64,000 nt of DNA from Pseudomonas frederiksbergensis (GTDB lineage Bacteria; Pseudomonadota; Gammaproteobacteria; Pseudomonadales; Pseudomonadaceae). Positions 21,187 to 30,434 of the stretch are shown in pieces. How positions within the stretch are numbered: position 1 is the first letter of the stretch; each line of letters opens with the position of its first letter. The notes under the pieces were generated by a model. That model did not search any database and was not told the DNA's origin. It saw only the letters and a list, made by a program, of their open reading frames with translations. The stretch spans positions 2,232,001 through 2,296,000 of the forward strand of contig NZ_CP017886.1 of the NCBI RefSeq assembly GCF_001874645.1. The letters run 5' to 3'. Position numbers and translations under genes: made by a program.

Positions 21187-22022
21187 GTAATCTGCTGATG
21201 GACAAACCACCCTTCGACCCGCAAAACCCTTTGCTGGGGCTGCGCCGCCTGACCCCGGCACGCATCGCTCTGGGTCGTACCGGCACCAGCATGCCGACCG
21301 GCGCGCAACTGGATTTCCAGTACGCCCACGCCCAGGCCCGCGACGCCGTGCACTTGCCCTTCGACCCTGCCGGGCTGAGCGCTCAATTGACCGAGCGCGG
21401 GCGCGACAGTCTGCTGCTGCACAGCGCCGCCACCGATCGCCACAGCTACCTGCAACGCCCGGACCTGGGTCGCAAGCTGAGTGACGCGTCTGCGCAAAGG
21501 CTGCGCGAACACGCCTTGGCCAACCCGGGCGGCGTTGATCTGGCGGTGGTCGTGGCCGACGGCCTGTCGGCGCTGGCGGTGCATCGGCACACCTTGCCGT
21601 TTCTGGCGCGCATGGAAGAACAGACCCAGGCCGAAGGTTGGTCGTTGTCGCCAGTGATTCTGGTGGAGCAGGGTCGCGTCGCCGTGGCTGACGAAATCGG
21701 TGAGTTGCTGGGTGCAAAAATGGTGGTGATCCTGATCGGCGAACGCCCTGGCCTCAGCTCGCCAGACAGTCTCGGCTTGTATTTCACCTATAATCCAAAG
21801 GTCGGCCTGACGGACGCCTACCGCAACTGTATTTCCAATGTCCGACAGGAAGGCTTGAGTTACGGCATGGCGGCACACCGTTTGCTGTACTTGATGCGCG
21901 AGGCCTGTCGGCGGCAGCTGTCGGGAGTCAACCTGAAAGACGAAGCCCAGGTCCAGACTCTTGGGTCGAAAGATGACGCTGACATGAAAGGAAATTTCCT
22001 ACTGAGTCCGCCGAATGACTGA
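21183..22022 (+). CDS. eutC: Ethanolamine ammonia-lyase small subunit
   Basis: Cobalamin-binding partner of EutB; the two form the active (alpha-beta)6 enzyme. The 279-residue product contains [23 protein letters not shown] at the N-terminus and a C-terminal cofactor-contacting part with [24 protein letters not shown]. Translation is coupled to eutB through a four-base overlap. The stop is followed by about 130 bases and then a GNAT gene that may belong to the same transcript. Confidence 0.96.
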   Translation: MSNLLMDKPPFDPQNPLLGLRRLTPARIALGRTGTSMPTGAQLDFQYAHAQARDAVHLPFDPAGLSAQLTERGRDSLLLHSAATDRHSYLQRPDLGRKLSDASAQRLREHALANPGGVDLAVVVADGLSALAVHRHTLPFLARMEEQTQAEGWSLSPVILVEQGRVAVADEIGELLGAKMVVILIGERPGLSSPDSLGLYFTYNPKVGLTDAYRNCISNVRQEGLSYGMAAHRLLYLMREACRRQLSGVNLKDEAQVQTLGSKDDADMKGNFLLSPPND

Positions 22023-22151
22023 CCCGTATCCGAATTGCGTTTTTGCTCTGCTTTCAGGCAGCATCGACGAACGGCTGCCCGAGTAATGAAACGATTGCCG
22101 TCGTATCCACTGGAAACTGCCGCCCTATCTACTTGAAAGTTGAGGCCTAGC

Positions 22152-22613
22152 ATGCGGATTACTCAAGCAACCCTCGAGCACCTGGACCTTCTGACGCCCT
22201 TGTTCGTCAAATACCGCGAATTTTATGGCTCACTGGCCTATCCAGACTCGTCCCGGGCCTTTCTGGAAAAGCGCCTGCGGCGTAAGGAGTCGGTGATCTA
22301 TCTGGCCCTGCCCGATGATGATGACAACAAATTGCTGGGCTTTTGTCAGCTGTACCCAAGCTTTTCGTCGCTGTCGCTCAAGCGCGTATGGATCCTCAAC
22401 GATATTTACGTCGCCGAAGACGCCCGTCGCCAACTGGTCGCCGACAACCTGATGCGTACCGCAAAGAAAATGGCCAAGGAAACCCAGGCTGTGCGCATGC
22501 GCGTGTCCACCAGCAGCGACAACGAAATAGCGCAGAAAACCTACGAATCCATCGGTTTTCGCGCAGACACCGAGTTCAAGAACTACGTCTTGCCGATCAG
22601 CGAAGAGCTGTAA
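22152..22613 (+). CDS. GNAT family N-acetyltransferase
   Basis: A 153-residue Gcn5-type acetyltransferase. The fold signatures are visible: VWILNDIYVAEDARRQLVADNLM (acetyl-CoA-binding motif A) and a C-terminal SDNEIAQKTYESIGF (motif B). The acceptor is unknown. The position right after eutC matches PA4026 in P. aeruginosa, so an accessory function linked to ethanolamine or its products is possible but unproven. A GAGG sequence precedes the ATG. Confidence 0.87.
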   Translation: MRITQATLEHLDLLTPLFVKYREFYGSLAYPDSSRAFLEKRLRRKESVIYLALPDDDDNKLLGFCQLYPSFSSLSLKRVWILNDIYVAEDARRQLVADNLMRTAKKMAKETQAVRMRVSTSSDNEIAQKTYESIGFRADTEFKNYVLPISEEL

Positions 22614-22625
22614 GATCAAAAACTC

Positions 22626-22715
22626 GTAGGCGCTGTCGTAGGCTGCGATGTTTTGATCTTCAGCGTCTCTACATTCGCCAAGAATCAAAAGATCGCAGGC
22701 TACGACAGCTCCTAC
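22626..22715. repeat. REP inverted pair, divergent GTCGTAGGC variant
   Basis: Left arm GTAGGCGCTGTCGTAGGCTGCGATGTTTTGATC and right arm GATCGCAGGCTACGACAGCTCCTAC remain complementary at the core even though they differ from the main REP class, which indicates selection for the hairpin or a separate subfamily. Confidence 0.8.
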
Positions 22716-22894
22716 GGGCGGCTTCTCCCGCCCCTTGGAAATCCCTCGCTACAAACTCGACACGCTTTTCACCTTTCAGTCCGTATAATCGTGAACCTCA
22801 CGGGCTGTAAGAAAAACTCCACGGCCCTGTAGCCCATTTTTTCAAAATATTCGCACAGGCCTGCTGAGTCGGGTCGTTACCACAGGTGCCCACC

Positions 22895-23551
22895 ATGGAT
22901 TTCAACCTGATCGACCTAATCCTGCATCTCGACGTCTACCTCGACTTGCTGGTGACCAACTACGGGCCATGGATCTACGCCATCCTGTTCATGGTGATTT
23001 TCTGCGAAACCGGACTGGTAGTGATGCCATTCCTGCCGGGTGATTCGTTGTTGTTCATCGCCGGCGCGGTAGCGGCCGGTGGCGGCATGGACCCGGTGCT
23101 GCTGGGCGGTTTGCTGATGCTGGCGGCGATTCTCGGTGACAGCACCAATTACCTTGTCGGACGAACGGCCGGCGAAAAGCTGTTCAGCAATCCAAATTCG
23201 AAGATTTTCCGTCGCGACTACCTGCAACAAACCCATGATTTCTATGACAAGCACGGCGGCAAGACCGTGACACTGGCGCGCTTCCTGCCGATCATCCGGA
23301 CGTTCGCACCGTTCGTCGCCGGCGTAGGCAAAATGCCTTACCCGCGCTTCTTCGCCTTCAGTGTGTTCGGCACCATCCTCTGGGTCGGCGGCCTGGTGAC
23401 CCTCGGTTACTTCTTCGGCAACGTGCCGTTCATCAAGAAGAACCTGTCGTTGCTGGTAGTGGGCATCATCCTGCTGTCGCTGGTGCCGATGATCATCGGT
23501 TTGATCCGCAATCGCCTGGCCAACGCGAGCTCCAAAGCCGCGTCGCGCTGA
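22895..23551 (+). CDS. DedA family membrane protein
   Basis: A 218-residue inner-membrane protein of the DedA/VTT superfamily, with the FCETGLVVMPFLPGDSLLFIAGA and ARFLPIIRTFAPFVAGVGKM motifs carrying the charged residues needed for function in E. coli homologues. DedA proteins are implicated in lipid-carrier flipping, proton-motive-force maintenance and resistance to cationic peptides. I chose ATG 22895, which gives MDFNLIDLIL; GTG 22886 is an in-frame alternative three codons upstream. It is followed six bases later by mtfA. Confidence 0.92.
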   Translation: MDFNLIDLILHLDVYLDLLVTNYGPWIYAILFMVIFCETGLVVMPFLPGDSLLFIAGAVAAGGGMDPVLLGGLLMLAAILGDSTNYLVGRTAGEKLFSNPNSKIFRRDYLQQTHDFYDKHGGKTVTLARFLPIIRTFAPFVAGVGKMPYPRFFAFSVFGTILWVGGLVTLGYFFGNVPFIKKNLSLLVVGIILLSLVPMIIGLIRNRLANASSKAASR

Positions 23552-23557
23552 GCGTCC

Positions 23558-24370
23558 ATGTGGTCCCTCAACGCCTGGCGCCGCCAGCGCACGCTGGCCA
23601 AGCACCCCGTTGCCGATGAAACCTGGCAGCGGGTGCGCCAGCACCTGAGTTTTCTCGACGGCCTCAGCGACACCGAAGATCGGTGGCTGCGCGAAGCCGC
23701 CGTGCTCTTTCTGCAAGACAAACACCTGACCTGCCTGCCCGGCGTCGAACTGCACCAGGAGCAGCGCCTGTTGCTCGCCGCGCAAGCGCAATTACCGTTG
23801 CTGCACCTGGGCGATTTGAACTGGTATCAGGGTTTCCACGAAATCGTGCTCTACCCCGACGACTTCCTCAGCCCGCAGCGCCATCGCGATGCCAGCGGCG
23901 TCGAGCATGAATGGAACGGCGAGCACAGCGGCGAAGCCTGGCAACAGGGACCGATCATTCTGGCCTGGCCGGGCGTGATGGCCAGCGGGGGCTGGGAAGG
24001 CTACAACCTGGTGATCCACGAACTGGCGCACAAACTCGACATGCTTAACGGCGACGCCAACGGTTTGCCACCGCTGCACAGCGACATGCGCGTCAGCGAC
24101 TGGGCGAAGGTCATGCAACATGCCTACGACGACCTTAATCGCCAACTGGATCGCCACCCGCACGCCGACACCGCCATCGACCCTTATGCAGCGGAAAATC
24201 CGGCCGAGTTCTTCGCGGTCACCAGCGAATACTTCTTCAGCGCCCCGGATTTGCTGCACGCAACTTATCCACAGGTCTATCAGCAACTGCAGCTGTTTTA
24301 CCGCCAGGACCCACTGACGCGGCTCAAGCAACTGCAAGCCGGACATCCGGCTTACCAAGCACACGACTAG
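23558..24370 (+). CDS. mtfA: Zinc-dependent peptidase MtfA family (Mlc titration factor-like)
   Basis: A 270-residue cytosolic metallopeptidase related to MtfA. The zinc motif HELAHKLD (HExxH) is present, followed by the third-ligand region [17 protein letters not shown]. In E. coli MtfA binds and titrates the glucose repressor Mlc; pseudomonads lack the same Mlc circuit, so only peptidase activity should be assumed here. It starts six bases after the dedA-like stop, so they probably share a transcript. Confidence 0.9.
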   Translation: MWSLNAWRRQRTLAKHPVADETWQRVRQHLSFLDGLSDTEDRWLREAAVLFLQDKHLTCLPGVELHQEQRLLLAAQAQLPLLHLGDLNWYQGFHEIVLYPDDFLSPQRHRDASGVEHEWNGEHSGEAWQQGPIILAWPGVMASGGWEGYNLVIHELAHKLDMLNGDANGLPPLHSDMRVSDWAKVMQHAYDDLNRQLDRHPHADTAIDPYAAENPAEFFAVTSEYFFSAPDLLHATYPQVYQQLQLFYRQDPLTRLKQLQAGHPAYQAHD

Positions 24371-24468
24371 GCTGGTACGTGGCGTCGGCGGCGGAATATG
24401 CCTATAATCGCCGCCACTTTTTGGTCAATCCGGCCAAGTCATTTGGCCACTTACGGGGGCACCGCCCA

Positions 24469-24996
24469 ATGAGCTACAGCAAGATTCCGGCTGGCAAAGA
24501 CCTGCCGAACGACATCTACGTCGCGATCGAGATTCCGGCCAACCACGCGCCGATCAAATACGAAATCGACAAAGACAGCGATTGCCTGTTCGTTGACCGT
24601 TTCATGGCCACCCCAATGTTCTACCCGGCCAACTACGGTTACATCCCGAACACCCTGGCAGACGACGGTGATCCCCTCGACGTGCTGGTTGTGACCCCTT
24701 ACCCGGTTGCTCCAGGCTCGGTGATCCGCGCGCGTCCAGTCGGCATCCTGAACATGACCGACGACGGCGGCGGCGACGCTAAAGTCATCGCCGTTCCACA
24801 CGACAAGCTGTCCCAGCTGTACGTTGACGTGAAGGAATACACCGACCTGCCACCGCTGCTGATTCAGCAGATCGAGCACTTCTTCGCGAACTACAAAGAT
24901 CTCGAAAAAGGCAAATGGGTGAAGATCGAAGGTTGGGCCGACGCAGACGCCGCTCGCGCCGCGATCACGAAGTCGGTTGCGGCCTATAAAGGCTGA
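24469..24996 (+). CDS. ppa: Inorganic pyrophosphatase (family I)
   Basis: Hydrolyses pyrophosphate to orthophosphate in the cytosol, pulling biosynthetic reactions forward. The 175-residue protein has the family I signature [10 protein letters not shown] with metal-binding aspartates, plus [13 protein letters not shown] and KYEIDKDS. I chose ATG 24469 ([10 protein letters not shown]), the canonical start; an open upstream extension from 24379 has no homology. A strong intrinsic terminator follows about 35 bases after the stop. Confidence 0.97.
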   Translation: MSYSKIPAGKDLPNDIYVAIEIPANHAPIKYEIDKDSDCLFVDRFMATPMFYPANYGYIPNTLADDGDPLDVLVVTPYPVAPGSVIRARPVGILNMTDDGGGDAKVIAVPHDKLSQLYVDVKEYTDLPPLLIQQIEHFFANYKDLEKGKWVKIEGWADADAARAAITKSVAAYKG

Positions 24997-25033
24997 GACG
25001 GCATTGGCTGAACGCCACTGACTTCTTGAAGAA

Positions 25034-25057
25034 GCCCCGGTTATCCGGGGTTTTTTT
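25034..25057 (+). terminator. Intrinsic terminator of ppa
   Basis: The hairpin CCCCGG-TTAT-CCGGGG (25035-25050 core) is followed directly by seven T. Confidence 0.93.
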
Positions 25058-25102
25058 ATGAGCGTTAAAACATCAGGATAAACAGCGCGTTTAATGAAAC
25101 AC

Positions 25103-25119
25103 CGTCTAACGTTTAGACG
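25103..25119. promoter_or_regulatory. Candidate operator upstream of the CI/LexA-like repressor
   Basis: CGTCTAA-CGT-TTAGACG is a perfect palindrome with seven-base arms. It is flanked by the direct repeats CGCGTTTAATGAA (ending before it) and CGCGTTTAATATGAA (just after it). It lies about 110 bases upstream of the repressor start in an AT-rich stretch. Autoregulation is inferred. Confidence 0.6.
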
Positions 25120-25226
25120 CGTTTAATATGAACTAACAATATCCTGCACTTCAGCAGAATATTCCCGCGAAAATTGACCCGGTTGTTTATTTAATCCGGC
25201 CACCCCGGCCCGTAAACTCCGTATTC

Positions 25227-25976
25227 ATGAAAAAGCACAAATGCGGCCCACGCTTCAAAGCGCTCCTGAAAGAGGTGAACATCACCCCGACGGCATTCGC
25301 GGCCTTCTGCAACGTCGAGCCCCAGCACGTGAACAACTGGTACAACCGCGGCGTTCCCTACCCGCGAATGGACGAAATCGCCCGCCTGTTAAGCGTCAAC
25401 AGCCTGTGGCTGCTCAACGGCGAAGGCCCCAGGCATCCAGGCCCGATACAACTGGCCGATCAGACCGGTAACGTTTACGAGGCGCAAGAAACTCGCGGCG
25501 TGTATACCGTGAATGTCGATTCGGCCGATGTAGAAATCCCGCTGTATAAAGAAGTCCCCACGGCCCCCGGTGCCAGCGATACCCAGGTCGTCGAAATACC
25601 CGGCGAGTTCATCCGCCTGCCGCGAAGCCACCTCGAGAGCCTGGAAGTCGAACCGGCCCAAGCCATCTGCGTACCGATGGTCGGCGACAGCATGTCGGAA
25701 AAAATCGAAGACGGCTCGACCCTCGCCATCGACCGCAGCCTGACCCAGGTCGTCGACGGCCAGATCTACGCCCTCGAACACGCCGGCATGCTGCGCATCA
25801 AATACCTGCACCGCCTCCCCTCCGGCGCCTTGCGACTGCGCAGCCACAACAGCAACGGCTACCCCGACGAAATCTTCAGCGCCAAACAGATCGAAGAACA
25901 AAACATCGAAATCCTCGGCTGGGTCTTCTGGTGGTCCACGCTGAACAAACAGCGGCCACCGGTGCCGTTCTGCTGA
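25227..25976 (+). CDS. XRE-type repressor with S24 (LexA/CI-like) peptidase domain
   Basis: A 249-residue regulator. Residues about 10-65 form a helix-turn-helix (TPTAFAAFCNVEPQHVNNW, then MDEIARLLSVN). Residues about 125-240 form the S24 autocleavage domain, with catalytic Ser155 in GDSMSEKI and Lys192 in LRIKYLHR. This layout is that of phage CI and pyocin PrtR repressors, which self-cleave with RecA after DNA damage. No Ala-Gly cleavage site is obvious. No phage, pyocin or integrase gene is nearby, so this is an orphan repressor; a palindrome upstream may be its operator. Its targets cannot be read from the window. Confidence 0.9.
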   Translation: MKKHKCGPRFKALLKEVNITPTAFAAFCNVEPQHVNNWYNRGVPYPRMDEIARLLSVNSLWLLNGEGPRHPGPIQLADQTGNVYEAQETRGVYTVNVDSADVEIPLYKEVPTAPGASDTQVVEIPGEFIRLPRSHLESLEVEPAQAICVPMVGDSMSEKIEDGSTLAIDRSLTQVVDGQIYALEHAGMLRIKYLHRLPSGALRLRSHNSNGYPDEIFSAKQIEEQNIEILGWVFWWSTLNKQRPPVPFC

Positions 25977-26049
25977 TACCGCACCGCCCTTTTAAGCAGC
26001 ACAACGCTCTGGATAGCACTTCACGCTGGGAATTACTCAAAAAAATCAG

Positions 26050-26235
26050 TATGCTGCGCCCCACATTTGCATCGACCCGCCCAGCGCCCGTCCGATCGCA
26101 CCGACAAGGCAGATGACTTTCTCGCCAAGTCCCACAGCCGGACGCAAGATCCGGGTGTACGTTTTGAAGGCTGGTACGGTTTACCAAAAATAAACCAAGC
26201 CAGTCCCCGAGAAGCCGGCCACAAGCCGGCTTTTT
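26050..26235 (+). other. Candidate short transcript with a 26-codon frame, ending in an intrinsic terminator
   Basis: The 329 bases between the repressor and cbpM contain no ordinary gene. They hold a hairpin AAGCCGGC-CACAA-GCCGGCTT followed by TTT (26212-26235) and, before it, a weaker GGCTGG...CCAGTCC stem around 26170-26206. A frame from ATG 26113 to TAA 26193 would encode 26 residues (begins MTFSPSPTAGRKIRV, ends AGTVYQK) with AAGGCAG just upstream. It may be a small RNA, a leader peptide, or simply the repressor's 3' untranslated region. I see nothing further in 26236-26305. Confidence 0.35.
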
Positions 26236-26305
26236 AATGTCTGCAGGAAAGTCGCCATTAGGGATCGCCGTCATTCAGGGTTTCAAGCAGCTTTGAGTCT
26301 TCACG

Positions 26306-26611
26306 CTACTCGATCACCAACCGCCCCAGCCGTTGCCTGAGCATCCGGTTTTCGGCACGCAGTTGCTGCACTTCTTCGAGCAGGTCGAGCGCCAGGGCGA
26401 CGCCTTCCCATTCCAGGTCAAGGTCCTGGCGCAACTTGGCGGCGCGCTTGGCGACCGCCAGTTCATAGTCGTTGAAACGCCAATCCTTGGGCTGCGTGCC
26501 CTGAGGTTCGAGGATGCCGTGTTCGACGATTTCGATCACGTAGACGTCCGACAAATCGGTCGCCTCACAGAATTCTGCCATGTCCAGTTGAACGATCAGG
26601 GGGTTGCTCAT
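26306..26611 (-). CDS. cbpM: Chaperone modulatory protein CbpM
   Basis: A 101-residue MerR-like helical protein that binds the J-domain of CbpA and inhibits its co-chaperone activity. The N-terminal IVQLDMAEFCEATDLSDVYV and the C-terminal coiled coil (LDLLEEVQQLRAENRMLRQRL) are typical. It sits 23 bases downstream of cbpA on the same strand, the standard pairing, and should share its transcript. Confidence 0.92.
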   Translation of the reverse strand: MSNPLIVQLDMAEFCEATDLSDVYVIEIVEHGILEPQGTQPKDWRFNDYELAVAKRAAKLRQDLDLEWEGVALALDLLEEVQQLRAENRMLRQRLGRLVIE

Positions 26612-26634
26612 GATTGGCTACTCCTTCTCTTGAC

Positions 26635-27582
26635 TCAAAAATGCTCCCGCGGATTAAAAGCGGCTTTCTTCGCCAGCTCCTGCCACAACGCTTTGACGTC
26701 ATCATCGGTGTGTTTCGGCATCACGGCCTTGAGCTGCACGAACAGATAACCGCGCTGCCCTGCCTTGTTCAGCAGGCCGTGGCCTTTGGCGCGCATGCGC
26801 TGGCCGTTCTGGCTGCCGGCTGGAACTTTCAGGTTGATCTTGCCGGTCAGGGTCGGCACCGCGACCTCTGCCCCCAGCGCCAGCTCCCACGGAGCCAACG
26901 GCAAGGTGATGATCAGGTTTTCACCTTCAAGGTCGAATTTGGGGTGCGGCGCAAAACGAATGGTCAGGTACAGGTCGCCATTAGCGCCGCCACCGACACC
27001 CGGAGCCCCCTGCCCCTTGAGCCGAATGCGCTCACCATCGGTGACACCCGCCGGAATCTTCACGTTCAGGCTTTTGCTGGTATTGCTGACGTGCTGACCG
27101 GCCGCGTTGTACTGCGGCACCTGGAAGCTGACCTTTTTCGATTCGGTCGACAGGGTTTCTTCCAGAAAAACCGCTAATTCCATTTCCACGTCTTGCCCTC
27201 GACGACCGGCACTGCGGCCAGACTGTCCACCCCCGAAACCCGGGCCACGGTTACCGAAAATCGAACTGAAGAAGTCCGAAAAATCGCCGCCATCCTGTCC
27301 ACCAAAACCACCGCTACCGCCACGCTGCTGCCAACCCGGCGGGCCCTGAAACGGTTGGCCGTGCTGGCCGTATTTGCGCAAGTCGTCGTATTCGGCGCGC
27401 TTGTCGGCGCTTTTCAGCGCTTCATAGGCTTCCGAGGCGTCCTTGAACTTGGCCTCGGCGTCCTTTTCCTTGCTGACGTCGGGGTGGTATTTGCGCGCCA
27501 GCTTGCGATAGGCGGCCTTGATCGCCTTATCGTCAGCGGTCGGCTCCACACCGAGAATCTTGTAATAGTCTTTGAAGTCCAT
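26635..27582 (-). CDS. cbpA: Curved DNA-binding protein / DnaJ-class co-chaperone CbpA
   Basis: A class B J-domain protein that can stimulate DnaK and also binds nucleoid DNA. The J domain (about residues 1-70) has the HPD motif in [12 protein letters not shown] Gly-rich linker (about 80-120) follows, then two C-terminal substrate-binding domains with [18 protein letters not shown] and [18 protein letters not shown] chose ATG 27582 ([14 protein letters not shown]); an ATG five codons upstream (27597) is possible. It is followed by cbpM and divergent from the Hsp70-like gene about 300 bases away. Confidence 0.94.
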   Translation of the reverse strand: MDFKDYYKILGVEPTADDKAIKAAYRKLARKYHPDVSKEKDAEAKFKDASEAYEALKSADKRAEYDDLRKYGQHGQPFQGPPGWQQRGGSGGFGGQDGGDFSDFFSSIFGNRGPGFGGGQSGRSAGRRGQDVEMELAVFLEETLSTESKKVSFQVPQYNAAGQHVSNTSKSLNVKIPAGVTDGERIRLKGQGAPGVGGGANGDLYLTIRFAPHPKFDLEGENLIITLPLAPWELALGAEVAVPTLTGKINLKVPAGSQNGQRMRAKGHGLLNKAGQRGYLFVQLKAVMPKHTDDDVKALWQELAKKAAFNPREHF

Positions 27583-27878
27583 CGAGGGAATCACCATCCG
27601 TTATCGATATCGCGCAGCCAGACACAGCATGCACTGATTGGCAGCCGCAGGCTTGACCGATCTCAAGAGTGTGATCGGGCAGCGCATCAGAAGTTTATCG
27701 GCAGCCGGGGCGGATCACTTGATTGCAGAATGGCTGCCAGGCTCATGCCTGTAAGTTTGGGGAACAAGGATAGTCTTTCAAGGCGCTTAAAGGTGCGAAT
27801 TAGCAGATAGTCGGCCTTCGATTCTTCGCCGCTCTGGCATACACTGCGCGGCCGTTTTTTAACCGGAACTCGAAAGAC

Positions 27879-29147
27879 ATGAAAAACGCATCTCCAGCCC
27901 GTGCCTGCGGTATCGACTTCGGCACGTCCAACTCCACTGTCGGCTGGCTGCGCCCTGGCATGGAAACGCTGATCGCGCTGGAGGACGACAAGATCACCCT
28001 GCCGTCGGTGGTCTTCTTCAACATGGAAGAGCGCCGCCCGGTGTACGGCCGGCTGGCGCTGCACGAGTACCTGGAAGGCTACGAAGGCCGCTTGATGCGC
28101 TCGCTCAAGAGCCTGCTGGGCTCCAAGCTGATCAAGCACGACACCAGCGTTCTGGGCACGGCGATGCCGTTCAAGGACCTGCTCGGGCTGTTCATTGGCC
28201 AGTTGAAAAAGCGTGCCGAGACCGCCGCCGGTCGAGAATTCGAAGAAGTGGTGCTGGGGCGCCCGGTGTTTTTCGTCGATGACGATGAAATGGCCGACCA
28301 GGAAGCCGAGAACACGCTGGTGGACGTGGCCCGTGCCATCGGTTTCAAGGACGTCTCGTTCCAGTACGAACCAATTGCCGCAGCGTTCGACTATGAATCG
28401 ACCATCGAAAAGGAAGAGCTGGTACTGATCGTCGACATCGGCGGGGGTACTTCGGACTTCTCTCTGGTTCGCCTGTCCCCTGAGCGACGCGGCCACGACA
28501 ACCGTCACGACGACATCCTCGCCACCGGCGGCGTGCACATCGGCGGGACCGATTTCGACAAGCAACTGAGCCTGCAAGGCCTGATGCCGCTGTTCGGCTA
28601 TGGCAGCCGGATGAAGAGCGGCGCCTACATGCCCACCAGCCACCACATGAACCTGGCGACCTGGCACACCATCAACTCGGTGTACTCGCAGAAGTCGACC
28701 CTGGCCCTGGGCAGCATGCGTTACGACATCGAAGACACCGGCGGCATCGACCGCCTGTTCAAGCTGATCGACCAGCGCGCCGGGCATTGGCTGGCAATGG
28801 AAGTGGAAGAAACCAAGATCCAGCTGACCCACGCTGACAGTCGTCATGTGCCGCTGGACCGGATCGAACCGGGTTTGAGCGTAGAGCTGAGCCGGGCGCT
28901 GTTCGAGTCGGCCATCGATAACCTGCTGGAGCGGGTGCGCAACAGCGTGACCCGATTGCTCAACGACGCCAATGTGCGCGTCGATCAGGTGGACACGGTG
29001 TTCTTCACCGGTGGTTCGAGCGGCATTCCGGCGCTGCGTAACAGTGTTTCGGCGATGTTGCCGAATGCGCAGCATGTGGAAGGGAATATCTTCGGCAGCA
29101 TCGGCAGCGGGTTGGCGATCGAGGCCATGAAGCGTTACGGCTGCTGA
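27879..29147 (+). CDS. Hsp70-family protein lacking a substrate-binding domain (YegD-like)
   Basis: A 422-residue protein with the Hsp70/actin ATPase fold. Phosphate-1 motif CGIDFGTSNSTVGW lies near the N-terminus, phosphate-2 VLIVDIGGGTSDFSLV in the middle, and an adenosine motif FFTGGSSGIPALRN near the C-terminus. It is much shorter than DnaK because the beta-sandwich and lid are absent, as in E. coli YegD, whose role is unknown. It is divergent from the cbpA-cbpM co-chaperone genes, which suggests but does not show a functional link. It is followed by a REP pair. Confidence 0.92.
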   Translation: MKNASPARACGIDFGTSNSTVGWLRPGMETLIALEDDKITLPSVVFFNMEERRPVYGRLALHEYLEGYEGRLMRSLKSLLGSKLIKHDTSVLGTAMPFKDLLGLFIGQLKKRAETAAGREFEEVVLGRPVFFVDDDEMADQEAENTLVDVARAIGFKDVSFQYEPIAAAFDYESTIEKEELVLIVDIGGGTSDFSLVRLSPERRGHDNRHDDILATGGVHIGGTDFDKQLSLQGLMPLFGYGSRMKSGAYMPTSHHMNLATWHTINSVYSQKSTLALGSMRYDIEDTGGIDRLFKLIDQRAGHWLAMEVEETKIQLTHADSRHVPLDRIEPGLSVELSRALFESAIDNLLERVRNSVTRLLNDANVRVDQVDTVFFTGGSSGIPALRNSVSAMLPNAQHVEGNIFGSIGSGLAIEAMKRYGC

Positions 29148-29162
29148 ATCACAACCTTCCCC

Positions 29163-29241
29163 GTAGGAGCTGCCGAAGGCTGCGATCTTTTGACTTTTAC
29201 TTGAAGAAGATCAAAAGATCGCAGCCTTCGGCAGCTCCTAC
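29163..29241. repeat. REP inverted pair (GCCGAAGGC variant)
   Basis: Arms GTAGGAGCTGCCGAAGGCTGCGATCTTTTG and its complement are separated by about 20 bases, with the same substitution in both arms. It lies between the convergent Hsp70-like and AI-2E transporter genes. Confidence 0.9.
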
Positions 29242-29258
29242 GGCCTACGGGCTATACG

Positions 29259-30272
29259 TCAGACCATCCCGATCTGCTTCAACTCGCTCTTCAAGTACGC
29301 GTAATAAATCGGCCCCGCCACCACCCCCGGCAGGCCGAACGCGGCTTCGAACACCAGCATTGCCAGCAGCAACTCCCAGGACTTGGCACTGATCTGCCCG
29401 CCGACGATCCGCGCGTTGAGGAAGTATTCCAGCTTGTGGATAAAGATCAGATAACCCAGCGCCGCCACCGCGACCCAGATCGACAGTGACAAGCCGACGA
29501 TGGTGATCAGCGTGTTGGAGATCAGGTTGCCGATCACCGGCAGCAAGCCCAGCAGGAAGGTCAGCACGATCAGGGTTTTGGTCAGCGGCAGCTTGATCCC
29601 GAACAACGGCAGGATCACCGCCAGGAAGATCCCGGTGAAGAAGGTGTTGAGCAGGGAAATCTTGATCTGCGCAAAGACGATATTGCGAAACGCTTGAACC
29701 AGCAGGTGCAAACGGTCGAACAGCGCCGCCGCCAAGGGTTTGCGTTTGGTCAGATCAGGGACGCGTTGCAAGGCAATGATCGCCCCCAGCACCATGCCGA
29801 TCAGCAACGTGACGAACATGTGCGCTGCATCTTTGCCGACCAGTTGCAAGTCGCTCAGGTGCTTGCTCAGCCATTCGCCGATGGCCACGCGAAATTCGGC
29901 GGCGCTGGCCGGCAGATAAGCGTCGATGAATGGAGGCAACTGGCTGCGCGCCTTGTCGACCACCAGCATGAATTTGTCCAGGGAAGCCCCGGGGTTTTCC
30001 GCTTCATGCAGCAGAAAACTGATAGCACCGGCAAAAATCAGCGCCAGTACGCTGACCACCAGAGTGCCAAGCAAGGCCACGGCCAGCCAGCGTGCCCGCC
30101 GACCTTCGATCAGTCGTTGCAGCTGCGGGGTGAGCATGTTGACCAGTTCGAACACCAGCAACCCGGCCAGCAGACTGGGCAACAGTCGCAGCGGCAACAC
30201 CAGCAGCAAACCACCAAAAATGATCACCCAACTGACCAACAGCAACACGTGACGCTGAGAAAACGTTGGCAT
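29259..30272 (-). CDS. AI-2E family transporter (PerM/YhhT type membrane protein)
   Basis: A 337-residue membrane protein with about seven or eight segments, of the AI-2 exporter superfamily. The first two membrane helices (LLVSWVIIFGGLLLVLPLRL), a soluble middle region around residues 90-150 and the C-terminal FEAAFGLPGVVAGPIYYAYLKSEL match the family. Members include export permeases for AI-2 and Na+/H+ antiporters, so substrate prediction is not possible. It is alone between REP pairs. Confidence 0.88.
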   Translation of the reverse strand: MPTFSQRHVLLLVSWVIIFGGLLLVLPLRLLPSLLAGLLVFELVNMLTPQLQRLIEGRRARWLAVALLGTLVVSVLALIFAGAISFLLHEAENPGASLDKFMLVVDKARSQLPPFIDAYLPASAAEFRVAIGEWLSKHLSDLQLVGKDAAHMFVTLLIGMVLGAIIALQRVPDLTKRKPLAAALFDRLHLLVQAFRNIVFAQIKISLLNTFFTGIFLAVILPLFGIKLPLTKTLIVLTFLLGLLPVIGNLISNTLITIVGLSLSIWVAVAALGYLIFIHKLEYFLNARIVGGQISAKSWELLLAMLVFEAAFGLPGVVAGPIYYAYLKSELKQIGMV

Positions 30273-30348
30273 ACAGCCTCAAAACAAACGGCGTTAAAGG
30301 ATTGGCAGTCTGCCAGCCTTCGAGCGGCGAAGCGAGCGGATGACCCGC

Positions 30349-30420
30349 AAGATCGCAGCCTGCGGCAGCTCCTACGAGGATCGCGGTCTCATGTAGGAGC
30401 TGGCGAAGCCTGCGATCTTT
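30349..30420. repeat. REP inverted pair with mixed arms
   Basis: A canonical arm (AAGATCGCAGCCTGCGGCAGCTCCTAC) faces a GGCGAAGCC-type arm (GTAGGAGCTGGCGAAGCCTGCGATCTTT). It lies between the AI-2E transporter start and the psiF end. Confidence 0.85.
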
Positions 30421-30434
30421 CGATATTTCGATAT

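Noticed and set aside
18322..21717. A 1,131-codon open frame on the minus strand across the permease and eutB
   Set aside because: It is the antisense shadow of GC-rich coding sequence; the plus strand encodes clear permease and EutB, and the antisense product has no recognisable motif.
20236..22022. Bacterial microcompartment or EutA reactivase associated with eutBC
   Set aside because: No shell-protein, EutA, EutE or EutD genes occur on either side; the locus is the microcompartment-free type.
25227..26235. Remnant prophage or pyocin cluster around the CI-like repressor
   Set aside because: Neighbours are ppa and cbpM/cbpA; no integrase, structural, lysis or pyocin genes and no attachment-site duplication were seen.
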